Virus record (IMG/VR): IMGVR_UViG_3300035660_000025 | Location: 1-44,195 of that record | Reading direction: 5' to 3' (one strand) | Source of the DNA: a virus | Length of the DNA stretch: 44,195 nt | Shown: piece after piece, positions 7,165 through 14,637 of the stretch | Numbering within the stretch: the first letter of the stretch is position 1 | Layout of the letters: each line of letters begins with the position of its first letter | The notes under the pieces: model-generated | The model's input: only the letters and a program-made list of their open reading frames with translations | The model's database searches: none | What the model was told of the DNA's origin: nothing | Translations under genes and position numbers: made by a program

Positions 7165-7998
7165 CACTCTCACCTCCTCGCCTTTGCTTGCCGCCTTCGC
7201 GGCTGGCCCGGCAACGCCGGGTTTTGCTTCTGGAATATCACCCAAGATCGCGACCGCGCGGGTCACGTCCTCGGGACTCTCGATTTCCTTGACGATTTTC
7301 ATGGCCTCGGCCACGCGCAGGCGGGCCAGGGCGATGGCGGCGGCCTTGTCCTTTTCCGCATCCTCGCCGCTGGCCGGCACGATCTCATCGACGAAGCCCG
7401 CCTCCTTGGCTTCCTCACCGAAGTAATAAGTCTCCTCATCCATGAGTCCGCGGATCTCTTTGTTGCTCTTCCCGCTCTTGCGCTCATATTCCCGGGCCAG
7501 GATGCGCGACAAACATTCAAACATGTCAGCGGCCTTGCGCATCTCGTTGTGGTCGCCCATGGAAAAGCCCATGACGTTGTGGATCATGAAGATGACGTTC
7601 TCCTCGGCGATCACCTTCTGGCCGGCCAGCGCCACGTAGGAGGCTAGGGATGCGGCCATGCCCATCAGGCGGGTCGTGAGATTGCCCGGATAACGCCGAA
7701 GCAAGTTGAAGATCTCCAAGCCCTCCACGACGAAGCCTCCCGGCGAGGCGATCTGCACTTCTATGTCCTCGCCGCCGGCCTCCGCGAGCAGACGGCGGAT
7801 GGCGGCGGCGGAGATGTCCCAGCCGATGACTCCGGAAATCGAAATTACTTTCATGGCCTTTTCCTTCTTCCACTGCTTTTCGCACACGGCGCGTCGCTGA
7901 TCGGTTTCGGGGAACTCCTCATTCATGTTTTCATCGCCCATGCAGCGGTCGATGAACTCTTTCTTTTCCTCGCCTTTTCGCCGAGTGGGTAGCGGCAT
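6790..7998 (-). CDS. ClpP-family head maturation protease with C-terminal scaffold domain
   Basis: 402 aa. Residues 1-46 form a short cysteine-containing segment (IDRCMGDENMNEEFP) often found at the start of phage proteases. Residues 49-210 are a ClpP-type serine peptidase: Ser117 in GMAAS, His140 in MIHN and a likely Asp187 in GLMDEET. Residues 210-280 are an acidic linker, and 279-402 form the scaffold domain. The protease trims capsid and scaffold in the prohead. GGAGGT precedes the ATG; the start almost abuts the upstream membrane gene. An internal start gives scaffold alone. Confidence 0.9.
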   Translation of the reverse strand: MPLPTRRKGEEKKEFIDRCMGDENMNEEFPETDQRRAVCEKQWKKEKAMKVISISGVIGWDISAAAIRRLLAEAGGEDIEVQIASPGGFVVEGLEIFNLLRRYPGNLTTRLMGMAASLASYVALAGQKVIAEENVIFMIHNVMGFSMGDHNEMRKAADMFECLSRILAREYERKSGKSNKEIRGLMDEETYYFGEEAKEAGFVDEIVPASGEDAEKDKAAAIALARLRVAEAMKIVKEIESPEDVTRAVAILGDIPEAKPGVAGPAAKAASKGEEVRVMTLAELQKEHPECYAAAVESGVQKERARVAALQKWADADAKNERVLGIVKEAIATGKMVDDVMAQLQVAVRDTRPADPDNPPLVQTAAAKAVGFTEEEQRAAKAANLSKEDLEKYGPKPKEGGK

Positions 7999-7999
7999 C

Positions 8000-8308
8000 T
8001 CATTTACCTCCGAGCTTCATGTCCCGGATCTTGTCCAGGATGATCGAGAAGTAGATCGGCGTGAATACCGCTGCCAGAGCCAGGCCGGAGAAGATGATGT
8101 CTCCCATATCCAGGCCGAAGCTCGAGGCCCGCATCTCGCCGCTGGCCAGCACCACGGGCTTGGCGACGAGCGGCCAGAAGGCCTTCACCAGCGAGAGGAT
8201 GCCGATCCAGAGCGCGGCCACGACCATCGACCATTTGCTGATCTCCTTGGCCGAGGCCGTGGGCTTGGCGAGCGGGATCTGCGGGTCCGGGATCACGGGA
8301 TCGCTCAT
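8000..8308 (-). CDS. Two-TM small membrane protein, holin candidate
   Basis: 102 aa from the ATG at 8306-8308, chosen because AGGAGGATCAA precedes it; a longer frame from 8383 lacks a good site. It has a proline-rich N-terminus, hydrophobic segments at about 25-47 (WSMVVAALWIGILSLVKAF) and 70-91 (DIIFSGLALAAVFTPIYFSI), and a charged end (KIRDMKLGGK), the layout of a class II holin. It directly follows a possible cysteine peptidase gene and a membrane/coiled-coil gene, and the three overlap. Holin function is inference; a structural membrane role is possible. Confidence 0.6.
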   Translation of the reverse strand: MSDPVIPDPQIPLAKPTASAKEISKWSMVVAALWIGILSLVKAFWPLVAKPVVLASGEMRASSFGLDMGDIIFSGLALAAVFTPIYFSIILDKIRDMKLGGK

Positions 8309-8739
8309 TTGATCCTCCTGAAAATGCGCTTGCTCACGAGACGACCCTCGCGCACGGCTCGGCTCTCGCCATAGGGGTCCCAACCGTCGGGATGGATGAA
8401 ATGCCCGTCGGTCTCGCCTTCCACTTCATAACGATCGATCTCCAGCTCCCCCGGCTTGCACTGGTAGGACAGCGGCAAGTCATAGGGCCGGCCCCGGGAA
8501 TCCTTGCCGTCGCCGGCCTTGAGTACTTCCCAGGTGCCGCCGGTGAAATCCGCCATTAGGATATCGGCCATGTTGACGTAGGCATCCGGCGCCACCCGCT
8601 CTCGCTCTACGGCGCGAACAAACTCGTTGAGCGGATTGATCTCGATGGCCATGAGCTTTTCAACCCAGCGGAAAATGCAGAGGACGTAGCACCCGCCCTT
8701 CCCGAGGGCGGCGGCAGCGCGCTGCGGGGCGAAGATCAT
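8305..8739 (-). CDS. Possible papain/C39-like cysteine peptidase (endolysin candidate)
   Basis: 144 aa, ATG overlapping the previous TGA. A GGCYVLC motif places Cys17 at the start of a helix. GHFIHPDGWDPYGES near the C-terminus supplies His113 and Asp121, an order (Cys, His, Asp) seen in papain-like and C39-like peptidases. No signal peptide. Between a coiled-coil membrane protein and a two-TM protein, it could be the muralytic enzyme of a lysis set. The resemblance is by motif only. A conserved phage protein of other function is equally possible. Confidence 0.5.
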   Translation of the reverse strand: MIFAPQRAAAALGKGGCYVLCIFRWVEKLMAIEINPLNEFVRAVERERVAPDAYVNMADILMADFTGGTWEVLKAGDGKDSRGRPYDLPLSYQCKPGELEIDRYEVEGETDGHFIHPDGWDPYGESRAVREGRLVSKRIFRRIK

Positions 8740-9029
8740 GGTCTGACCTCTATGTGCCTGTCCAGTTTACCCTCCAGACGCTCGATGGCGTCGAGGACGT
8801 GCTTCACGTCGGCTTTCAACTCGCGCATATCGCCTTCCGTGGTGGAGAGTTTGTTCTCGATCTCACGGATTCTCTCGCGCGCCCGATCCAGGTTCTGGCG
8901 AATTTGCTCCACGATCTGCTGCCGCTTGCCTTCGTCCATCGCCGCCCGCCTCCGGTTTCCGAGAAACGTCGCGATCGCCGCCAGGCTCGCCAGGCCCGAG
9001 ATGATCGCGATGAGCAGAGTGAGACTCAT
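8736..9029 (-). CDS. N-terminal TM plus coiled-coil protein (lysis-associated candidate)
   Basis: 97 aa starting MSLTLLIAIISGLASLAAIA, with ATG overlapping the portal stop (ATGA). Residues 4-24 are a single hydrophobic segment; residues 32-92 are a heptad-rich charged coiled coil (RERIREIENKLSTTEGDMRE). The topology resembles i-spanins and XhlA-type lysis proteins, but a better spanin pair exists at 37636-38113. It may instead be an antiholin or accessory lysis protein. Start chosen by translational coupling; the longer upstream frame overlaps the portal gene. Confidence 0.6.
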   Translation of the reverse strand: MSLTLLIAIISGLASLAAIATFLGNRRRAAMDEGKRQQIVEQIRQNLDRARERIREIENKLSTTEGDMRELKADVKHVLDAIERLEGKLDRHIEVRP

Positions 9030-10606
9030 TCCTCCTCCTTCGGCTCGGCTACCGGGGCCGGCGCGGGCTCCGGCCGTAGTGATTTCTTGGCTTCCGCGAG
9101 GGCCGCATTCTCCTTGGCGAGCTGCGCCACGTTGTCGTCGTATTCGGAGCCGTTGTAGATCTTCGCCTCGCGCTCGCGCGTGGTAGCGCCCTGGGCGATG
9201 CGCAGGTCCACGGCCGTGGCCTCCTTCTGCGGATCGATGCTCGGTTTCTGGATCCCGGTCCACTCGCAGTTGAGCCAGGCGCGGCGCAGGAGTATGTCGT
9301 CGAATCCGGCGGCCTCGACTTTTCCGGCCTTCACCCATTCGGCCATCGCCAACTCATAGACGGGATTGAGGAACTCGGCGGTGAAGTCATAGCGCAGGCG
9401 ATCGATGGTGTTCCAGAAGAAGCAGATCTCCCCGCGGCTGGCGCTGTAGTTCTGGGCGAATGCCATCTTGACGATGGATAGCGGCATACCCAGAGAAATC
9501 GAAATGTTTGAGAGCACCGTGTCATGAAAATCGGCGAAATTGACATTGGGGCGCTTTGTGTCGAAGCTCTCCATTACCTCACCGGCCTTCAGCGTCTGCA
9601 CCACAATGCCCGGTTTGTTGACGATGCCCGTCGGTGCCTCGCCGTCGGCCTCGGCATCCTCGCGCTCAACCTTGGTGCGCGGGGCGATGCCGGCCAGCGC
9701 CTTGGAGGCCGGCGCGGAGGGTCCCGGCTTGATCCAGGCCGCGAAGATCGCGTTGATGACTGCGGCCTCCAGCTCGGCGAGCCCGTAATCGGTGAGTTTC
9801 TTCAGCTCGTGGATGATGTGGGCGAGTGCGGAAATACCCCGGACCTGGCCCGCAGAATCGGCGAGCTTCGGGTGCAGGTAGAATAGGCGCGCGCTCTTGT
9901 TCCCGCGCTTGGGAATGCGCGTGCAAGTATGCGAAGGGATCGCGCCTGCGCTGTAAGCCTCATCGTCCCAGACATAGATCGCGATTTCCTTGCCCGCGGC
10001 GCTGATCTCGATGCCGTCGATGATCCGGTTGCCTCGGGCCTTTACTGCAGAGATCATCACTCCGTCGATCGGATCGCGCACCTGGTCCGGGTTGACGAAC
10101 TGGAGCTGCAGCGGGTTGAGGAATGCGGCGTCCGGCGAGTAGCGGCAGACGGCGAATACCTCACCATCCCGGAGCTTGTTCAGCAAGGTGAAACCCTGGA
10201 GCTGGTAGCCGGTCCTCTCGGCGGCCGCGTCCAAGTCTATAGAGTTGAGCCAGAGGCCGAATAGCGCCTGCACGCGCTTGACCCAGGCGCGGCGGTCCTC
10301 AGGGTTGATGCTGTCTCCGGGGTCGATCACGTCCCAGACCGGCGCGGCCTCCAGCATGAGGCCCCAGTTGACGGCGTTGTCGTTGAGCCGCGTGAGCAGT
10401 GCCCGGGCCTCTGGGGAGTCCCACCAGGCGATCCGCGATTTCTCGCGGAGCCGCGCGTGGTCCAATTTCCACAGGGAGCCGTAACCCTCGGAGACGGAGA
10501 ACTTCGCCCCGCCCCACGAGGAACTGGAGCCGCCCCGCCAGCTCCATAGGGCCGCGGTCCTGAGAACGCGCAGGACCAGCCGCGCGAGGATCCCGGGGCG
10601 CCTCAT
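9026..10606 (-). CDS. Portal protein (lambda gpB family)
   Basis: 526 aa. It forms the dodecameric ring through which DNA is packaged and released. Lambda-type portal hallmarks are visible: PNVNFADFHDTVLSNISI followed by SLGMPLSIVKMAFAQNYSAS, where the serine/arginine stretch (SASRGE) is typical of the family, and an N-terminal basic arm (RLVLRVLRTAALWSW). The C-terminus is Ala/Pro/Glu-rich and disordered (PAPAPVAEPKEEE). The start lies inside the end of the gpW-like gene (4-base overlap). The stop overlaps the next start. Confidence 0.95.
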   Translation of the reverse strand: MRRPGILARLVLRVLRTAALWSWRGGSSSSWGGAKFSVSEGYGSLWKLDHARLREKSRIAWWDSPEARALLTRLNDNAVNWGLMLEAAPVWDVIDPGDSINPEDRRAWVKRVQALFGLWLNSIDLDAAAERTGYQLQGFTLLNKLRDGEVFAVCRYSPDAAFLNPLQLQFVNPDQVRDPIDGVMISAVKARGNRIIDGIEISAAGKEIAIYVWDDEAYSAGAIPSHTCTRIPKRGNKSARLFYLHPKLADSAGQVRGISALAHIIHELKKLTDYGLAELEAAVINAIFAAWIKPGPSAPASKALAGIAPRTKVEREDAEADGEAPTGIVNKPGIVVQTLKAGEVMESFDTKRPNVNFADFHDTVLSNISISLGMPLSIVKMAFAQNYSASRGEICFFWNTIDRLRYDFTAEFLNPVYELAMAEWVKAGKVEAAGFDDILLRRAWLNCEWTGIQKPSIDPQKEATAVDLRIAQGATTREREAKIYNGSEYDDNVAQLAKENAALAEAKKSLRPEPAPAPVAEPKEEE

Positions 10607-10833
10607 GAGAAGTACCTCTCAAAGCTGACGCCGGGATTGGCGCCGTCGACGAGCTCAGAGAGTTCGGTCTCAAGGGTTTGGATGGTGCGGTTGATCTCCG
10701 TGAGGTTGGCGCGGGTCACGGCCTGTCGGCCCTGGCCGGTGTCGAGCTGATAGGTCTGGCCGAGTGCTACCGCGCGGCGGGCGGCATAGAAGGCGTCGAG
10801 GTCAGCCTGGATCGCGGTGATGGTGCGGGCCAT
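10603..10833 (-). CDS. gpW-like/DUF6148-type head completion protein
   Basis: 76 aa. The TYQLDTGQGRQAVTRANLTE core followed by a helix (NRTIQTLETELSEL) fits the small gpW/DUF6148 group found between large terminase and portal in lambdoid phages. gpW closes the head after packaging. Its ATG overlaps the TGA of a 34-codon frame (TGATG), and its end overlaps the portal start. Confidence 0.75.
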   Translation of the reverse strand: MARTITAIQADLDAFYAARRAVALGQTYQLDTGQGRQAVTRANLTEINRTIQTLETELSELVDGANPGVSFERYFS

Positions 10834-10937
10834 CAGGCAGGCCTCCGCAGATACCGAGAGGGATCAGGAATCCAGGCGCGCTTAGACCACCGAGGCGTGT
10901 TGACCTGGCCGGCGGGAGGCGTCCGCCGGCCTCGCAT
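10833..10937 (-). CDS. Small ORF between terL and gpW-like gene
   Basis: 34 codons (MRGRRTPPAGQVNTPRWS...). Its TGA overlaps the ATG of the gpW-like gene, so translation could be coupled. GAGGG lies 5 bases before the ATG. It is arginine/proline-rich with a PRWSKRAWIPDPSRYLRR stretch that looks protein-like. I recognise no family, and it could also act as a translated leader. Confidence 0.45.
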   Translation of the reverse strand: MRGRRTPPAGQVNTPRWSKRAWIPDPSRYLRRPA

Positions 10938-10960
10938 TTAGGCCCTCTGGCCTGAAATGC
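10934..10960 (-). other. Hairpin spanning the start of the small ORF
   Basis: GCATTTAGGCC and GGCCTGAAATGC pair as an 11-bp stem with one bulged base and a 4-base loop (CTCT). The stem covers the ATG of the 34-codon frame and the end of an 11-codon leader ORF (10938-10973, MKSLSISGQRA, whose TAA abuts that ATG). Folding in the mRNA would hide the start until the leader is translated. No T-tract follows, so it is not a simple terminator. Confidence 0.5.
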
Positions 10961-10982
10961 TCAGGGATTTCATGAAGTTCTA

Positions 10983-11011
10983 AATATAGCTTGATTATCG
11001 CGTTAAATCAA
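10983..11011 (-). promoter_or_regulatory. Sigma-70-like promoter for gpW/portal/head genes
   Basis: On the minus strand TTGATT (11006-11011) and TATATT (10983-10988) are separated by exactly 17 bases in an AT-rich gap just after the terL stop. Transcription would begin near 10976, three bases before the ATG of the 11-codon leader. It would drive the head operon separately from terminase. Predicted from consensus only. Confidence 0.6.
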
Positions 11012-11014
11012 TAG

Positions 11015-13012
11015 CTACTTTTTCATATCCTCCAGCTCCGTCCAGAAGTCCTCCCAGGTGTACTCCCGCAGCGGCCGCTTCGCCTCCGCGTCCTCGGCCT
11101 GCACCTCCTCGCGCCGGATGCCGTAGATCAGGTAGAGCGCCCCCAGGGCGTACACGCGGGCGTCGAGGGCTTCATTGCGCCGGCCGTGCTGCAGGTGCCA
11201 GACCATCCGGTAATGGCCGCTCTTGGTGCGCTCGCGGACCCGCTCCTCGGCGGTCAGCATGCGGTAGTAGTGGTTGTCGTAGTCGATGGGGAAGTGGCAG
11301 TAGCCGCTCGGCCAGGCGCCGTCCCGATTCTCCGGCGGACCCTTCACCAGGTAGCCGTAGATCTCCTGCTTGAGCTTGTCTGTGTTCAGGTCCACGCGCC
11401 GCACTTGGTAGCCGGGCACGTCGCGGACGGCGTAGAGGCTGCGCTCGTCGATGGTGGTGATCGAGCCCTTGACCGGCAGCACGCCGCCGATGTAGCCCTC
11501 GCAGAACTGGTAGACCGTCGGCGCGTTGTAACCGGCGTCGATGAGCGCGCGCATCACCGGCAGGCCCGCGTGCTGCCCGTCGACGACCTGGCGCAGCGCC
11601 TTCCAGGCGACGCCGTCGAGGTCGGAGGTGTCGCCGGGCAGGGGAAGGTAGGCGATGCTCCAGCTCTCCTTATTCCGGCCCCAGGCCACGATCTCCGCCT
11701 CGATCCGGTCCTTCTGCACGTCCGCGCCCACGGTGACGAGGAGCGGCCTGGCGCTCGCCGGCAGGCTGTCCGCGTGGTAGTCCTCGTGGCGCAGGGCGAC
11801 GCGCTCCCAGACCGGGGCGTCCCCGCGCTCCACCCAGGTCTCGCCGAGCACCGTGTTGAAGAAGGTCCGCAGCTTCGTCGGGTCTCCCTGCGCCGCGATC
11901 CACTCCAGGACCGCCTTCTCCCAGGGGAACATCTCCACGGGCGCGTATAGGGCCGAGATGTGGTAGCTGCGGAAGCCGGGCTCGCTCGCCTCTGCTGTCG
12001 GCCGCCACTCCCCCAGCCGCAGGAAGTTCACCTTGTCGGGGTTCGTCCAGCGGAGGCCGCAGGACTCGCACTCGTACCAGACGTGGCCGGTGCCGGGGAC
12101 CGGCTGGCCGTCGGCGCCCGGGTCGAACACGAGCTTGCCGCGCTCGTCCTTCTCGTAGCGCAGCCGCTCCCAGCGCAGGGTCTGCTTGTGCCCGCAGTGC
12201 TTGCAGGGCACGTAGTAGTAGCGCTGGTCGCCGGCCTGGAACAGCGGCTTAATCTTGCTGGACTGCTCCACGAGAGGGGTCGAGCCGTAGAGGATCTTCC
12301 GCGCCGAGGAGAAAGAGGCCGTGCGCTTCTCCGCGAGCGCGATCGGGTCGCCCTCCGCCGCGGTCTTGCCCTTGGTCGCGTCCTGGCTGCCGAGTTCCTG
12401 CGGATAGGCGTCGATCTCGTCCAGCAGTAGGACCTTGATCGGGAAGCTCCGCAGCTTCGCGCCGGTGTTCGGGCCGACGGCGAGCAGATAGCCGCCGGCG
12501 AACTCCTTCTTGGCCTTGGTGTCGCCGGTCTTCTTGTTGTGGATCTTCTCGACCTGCGCGAAGATCTTCCCCGCCAGCCCAGCACTCTCGATCATGCGGT
12601 CCACGCGCAGCTCGATGCCAGTCTCGGCGCTGCCCTTGTCCGCACCCACGTACATGGTCGGACCCGGAGCCGCATCAATGACGTAGCCGATCACGTTCTC
12701 CAGCACGGCGGTGGTGAACGTGACCTGAGCGCCCTTCATAACCGCGACTTTCTGCACGGGGCTGCCTTCGCTGAAACAATCAGCAATCTCGCGCATGTAC
12801 GGGCAGACCTCCCAGCGGAAGGCCCCGGGAATGGGCGTGAGTCCCTGCGGGAGGATCCGCCGCTCCGCCGCCCATTCGCTCACCGTGGCGCGGTTGACGT
12901 GGTCCGGGATGAGGTCGAGGGCCTTCTGCACGTCGGCGACCATGCGCCGGCGGTCGGCCGTGGTGATGAGCCTGCGGACGACCTCAGCTACCGATCGAAC
13001 CGAGTCCAGCAC
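11015..13012 (-). CDS. Terminase large subunit (lambda gpA family)
   Basis: 665 aa. ATPase and nuclease motor that cuts concatemers and packages DNA through the portal. Visible: an ATPase segment VMKGAQVTFTTAVLE (about 91-105) in the Walker A position of gpA-type terminases, Walker B LLLDEID (196-201), a zinc-binding quartet Cys270/273/315/318, and the GADVQKDRIEAEIVAWG motif that opens the C-terminal nuclease domain. The GTG start is supported by AAGGAGG 9 bases upstream and overlaps the terS end by 29 bases. Ends with TAG. Confidence 0.95.
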   Translation of the reverse strand: MLDSVRSVAEVVRRLITTADRRRMVADVQKALDLIPDHVNRATVSEWAAERRILPQGLTPIPGAFRWEVCPYMREIADCFSEGSPVQKVAVMKGAQVTFTTAVLENVIGYVIDAAPGPTMYVGADKGSAETGIELRVDRMIESAGLAGKIFAQVEKIHNKKTGDTKAKKEFAGGYLLAVGPNTGAKLRSFPIKVLLLDEIDAYPQELGSQDATKGKTAAEGDPIALAEKRTASFSSARKILYGSTPLVEQSSKIKPLFQAGDQRYYYVPCKHCGHKQTLRWERLRYEKDERGKLVFDPGADGQPVPGTGHVWYECESCGLRWTNPDKVNFLRLGEWRPTAEASEPGFRSYHISALYAPVEMFPWEKAVLEWIAAQGDPTKLRTFFNTVLGETWVERGDAPVWERVALRHEDYHADSLPASARPLLVTVGADVQKDRIEAEIVAWGRNKESWSIAYLPLPGDTSDLDGVAWKALRQVVDGQHAGLPVMRALIDAGYNAPTVYQFCEGYIGGVLPVKGSITTIDERSLYAVRDVPGYQVRRVDLNTDKLKQEIYGYLVKGPPENRDGAWPSGYCHFPIDYDNHYYRMLTAEERVRERTKSGHYRMVWHLQHGRRNEALDARVYALGALYLIYGIRREEVQAEDAEAKRPLREYTWEDFWTELEDMKK

Positions 13013-13580
13013 GGACCGCTGCCTCCTTGGCGTGCTTCAGCGCGTCGGCGATCTCCGCGTCGATCAGTTCCTCGGCCGCCTGCGGGCCCCCACCGGCCTG
13101 GATCACCGCCGCGACGCGCGGGGCGAGCCGGCGTCCGAGGTCGAGGAAGCGGATTTTCACCTCCGCGCCGAAGGCGGCGAACATCCGCTCCATCTGCGCA
13201 CGCTCGACGAGCAAACCCAATAGAGCCGCCCTCTTCTGCGCGAGGAGCTGCCCCTGTTCCTCGCTACGTATCGCGTCGGCTCGGGCCTTCCTGATGGCCA
13301 GGGCATCATCATCTCTGTGCCTCTTTCCTCGTCTGGCTTTTTGTAGTTTGACACCGTGCTTCTTCAGGTAGGCGGCGTTGAGTTTCCGAGTCGTGGAGAT
13401 GTAACCCGCGGGCCCCTTTTCCGAGACGAGCTTCTTCCGGCGGATCAGTTGGGTGATGTTCGGGGCGCTGGTGCCCGCGAGTTTGGCAAATGCGGCCCGA
13501 GTCAGGATGGGCATGGGCACAAATCTATACCCGTTAACGAGTTGCGGGAAGGGCCTGAGCATGAATGCGGCGAACGCCAC
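12984..13580 (-). CDS. Terminase small subunit-like protein (Nu1-type)
   Basis: 198 aa from a GTG at 13580 with GAGGG 7 bases upstream; an ATG at 13512-13514 (MPILTRAAFAKLAG) would give 176 aa and is also plausible. The N-terminal helix-turn-helix (RAAFAKLAGTSAPNITQLI) resembles Nu1-type DNA-recognition domains. A basic linker and long helices follow. It lies directly upstream of terL and directly downstream of the repeat-filled non-coding region, which may contain its recognition site. Confidence 0.75.
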   Translation of the reverse strand: MAFAAFMLRPFPQLVNGYRFVPMPILTRAAFAKLAGTSAPNITQLIRRKKLVSEKGPAGYISTTRKLNAAYLKKHGVKLQKARRGKRHRDDDALAIRKARADAIRSEEQGQLLAQKRAALLGLLVERAQMERMFAAFGAEVKIRFLDLGRRLAPRVAAVIQAGGGPQAAEELIDAEIADALKHAKEAAVRAGLGSIGS

Positions 13581-14208
13581 AGGCTGACCCTCTGATTTAT
13601 GCGAGTCGTCACAGTACCTTATTGCTTATGATATAAAGAATTATGCTTTTATTATTACCGCAATACTTTGAGTTGTAGCAGCTGTAGCAGAGCTGTAGCA
13701 GAGCACTGCTACAAAACATTTCCTTGTATTGTATAGAATTAAATGCCATTTTTTCCTCTTGTAGCAGTGTAGCAGCGTTTTGCGCCCTATAGCAAGAGAA
13801 TTGCGCGCATGGGCATAGTTATGGGTTGTGTGATTTTAGGTGCTTAGGGGTCATTTTTTTCCTGCTACACTGCTACATATATACTACTATTTTATTAGGT
13901 ATATATATATATGTAGGTGTCATAAGGAATTATAAACCTGACTGCCACAGTATATTTGTAGCAGGGCACTGCTACAGGCTGCTACGGCTGCTACAGAATA
14001 CTAAACGGATATATAGCGGTTGTTGATTAATTCTTTCATGGATGAGGAATTATGACTTACATGACTGTATTGCTGCACTACCGAGGTGCATAAATGCTTG
14101 CGGCACAACGACTTACAGTGAATTCGCGGTGTAGCGCTGTAGCAGGAAAAAAAGATACCTCTGGTAGCTATAAAATATTTCTGTAGCAGTGTAGCAGAAA
14201 CAGCCAAG
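13581..14208. other. Non-coding AT-rich region upstream of terminase; possible cos/pac or operator region
   Basis: 628 bp without a credible gene, much richer in A+T than its surroundings, lying upstream of terS and downstream of the lipoprotein gene. It contains the TGTAGCAG array (13674-14197) and a 23-bp block at 13622-13644 that matches 21 of 23 bases at 34236-34258 beside attP. In lambda the corresponding place holds cos and the Nu1-binding R sites. I could not locate a cut site or a clear promoter. Confidence 0.7.
13674..14197. repeat. TGTAGCAG repeat array, 14 exact copies in both orientations
   Basis: Direct copies begin at 13674, 13683, 13694, 13760, 13768, 13957, 14138, 14182 and 14190. 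Inverted copies (CTGCTACA) begin at 13706, 13862, 13870, 13969 and 13988. A one-mismatch copy begins at 13979. Two patterns recur: head-to-tail pairs with an 8-bp period (13760, 13862, 14182) and palindromes with a 4-base gap (13694-13713 and 13957-13976). The arrangement fits cooperative binding by a dimeric protein, either a ribbon-helix-helix regulator or the small terminase. Confidence 0.95.
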
Positions 14209-14631
14209 TTATTGCAACAGATCATATAGCTCGCCCAGGCTGCAGTCGGCGAAGGCGCTGTAGATGTACTCCTGATTGAAGCTGAAGGTCATGAAGAGCT
14301 TTCCTGCCTTGCCCGGCGGCAGCTCCGCAAGGTGGGGATCGGCGACGTGGATGCTTGGAACCCCGAGGGCGAACCGGCCCTGGTCCATTTTCCACGAGTC
14401 GGGCTCGTAGGGGTCCGTGGAAAGGTTGGCCGTGCCGGCGCCGATCCACCAGACGGAGCCGAAGGGCGAGGAGGCGGTGAGTATACCACAGACGAAGAGG
14501 ATCGCGTTCTTTTCGGGCAGGAATTGCATCCAGGGATTCCCGCCGCTGGGCACAACTTGAATCGAACTGCGGTGCTGATCGAAATTGATGGAATCGTCCT
14601 CCAGATAGGCCCACGAGAAACCCAAGCCCAC
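14209..14631 (-). pseudogene. C-terminal part of the lipoprotein beyond an in-frame amber codon
   Basis: 140 aa if begun at GTG 14631. It is in the same frame as the lipoprotein upstream, separated only by TAG (14638-14640) and two codons (Ala-Asp). The composition is continuous with the first part: aromatic and beta-rich (GLGFSWAYLEDDSINFDQ, PDSWKMDQGRFALG). No ribosome binding site precedes the GTG. It would be expressed only by readthrough, reinitiation, or in a non-mutant relative. Confidence 0.65.
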
Positions 14632-14637
14632 ATCGGC

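Noticed and set aside
13826-14026. 66-codon plus-strand frame in the repeat region
   Set aside because: No ribosome site, composition driven by the AT-rich repeats, and no protein-like pattern.
13674-14197. CRISPR array
   Set aside because: The repeat unit is only 8 bp, occurs in both orientations and at irregular spacing, and no cas genes are near.
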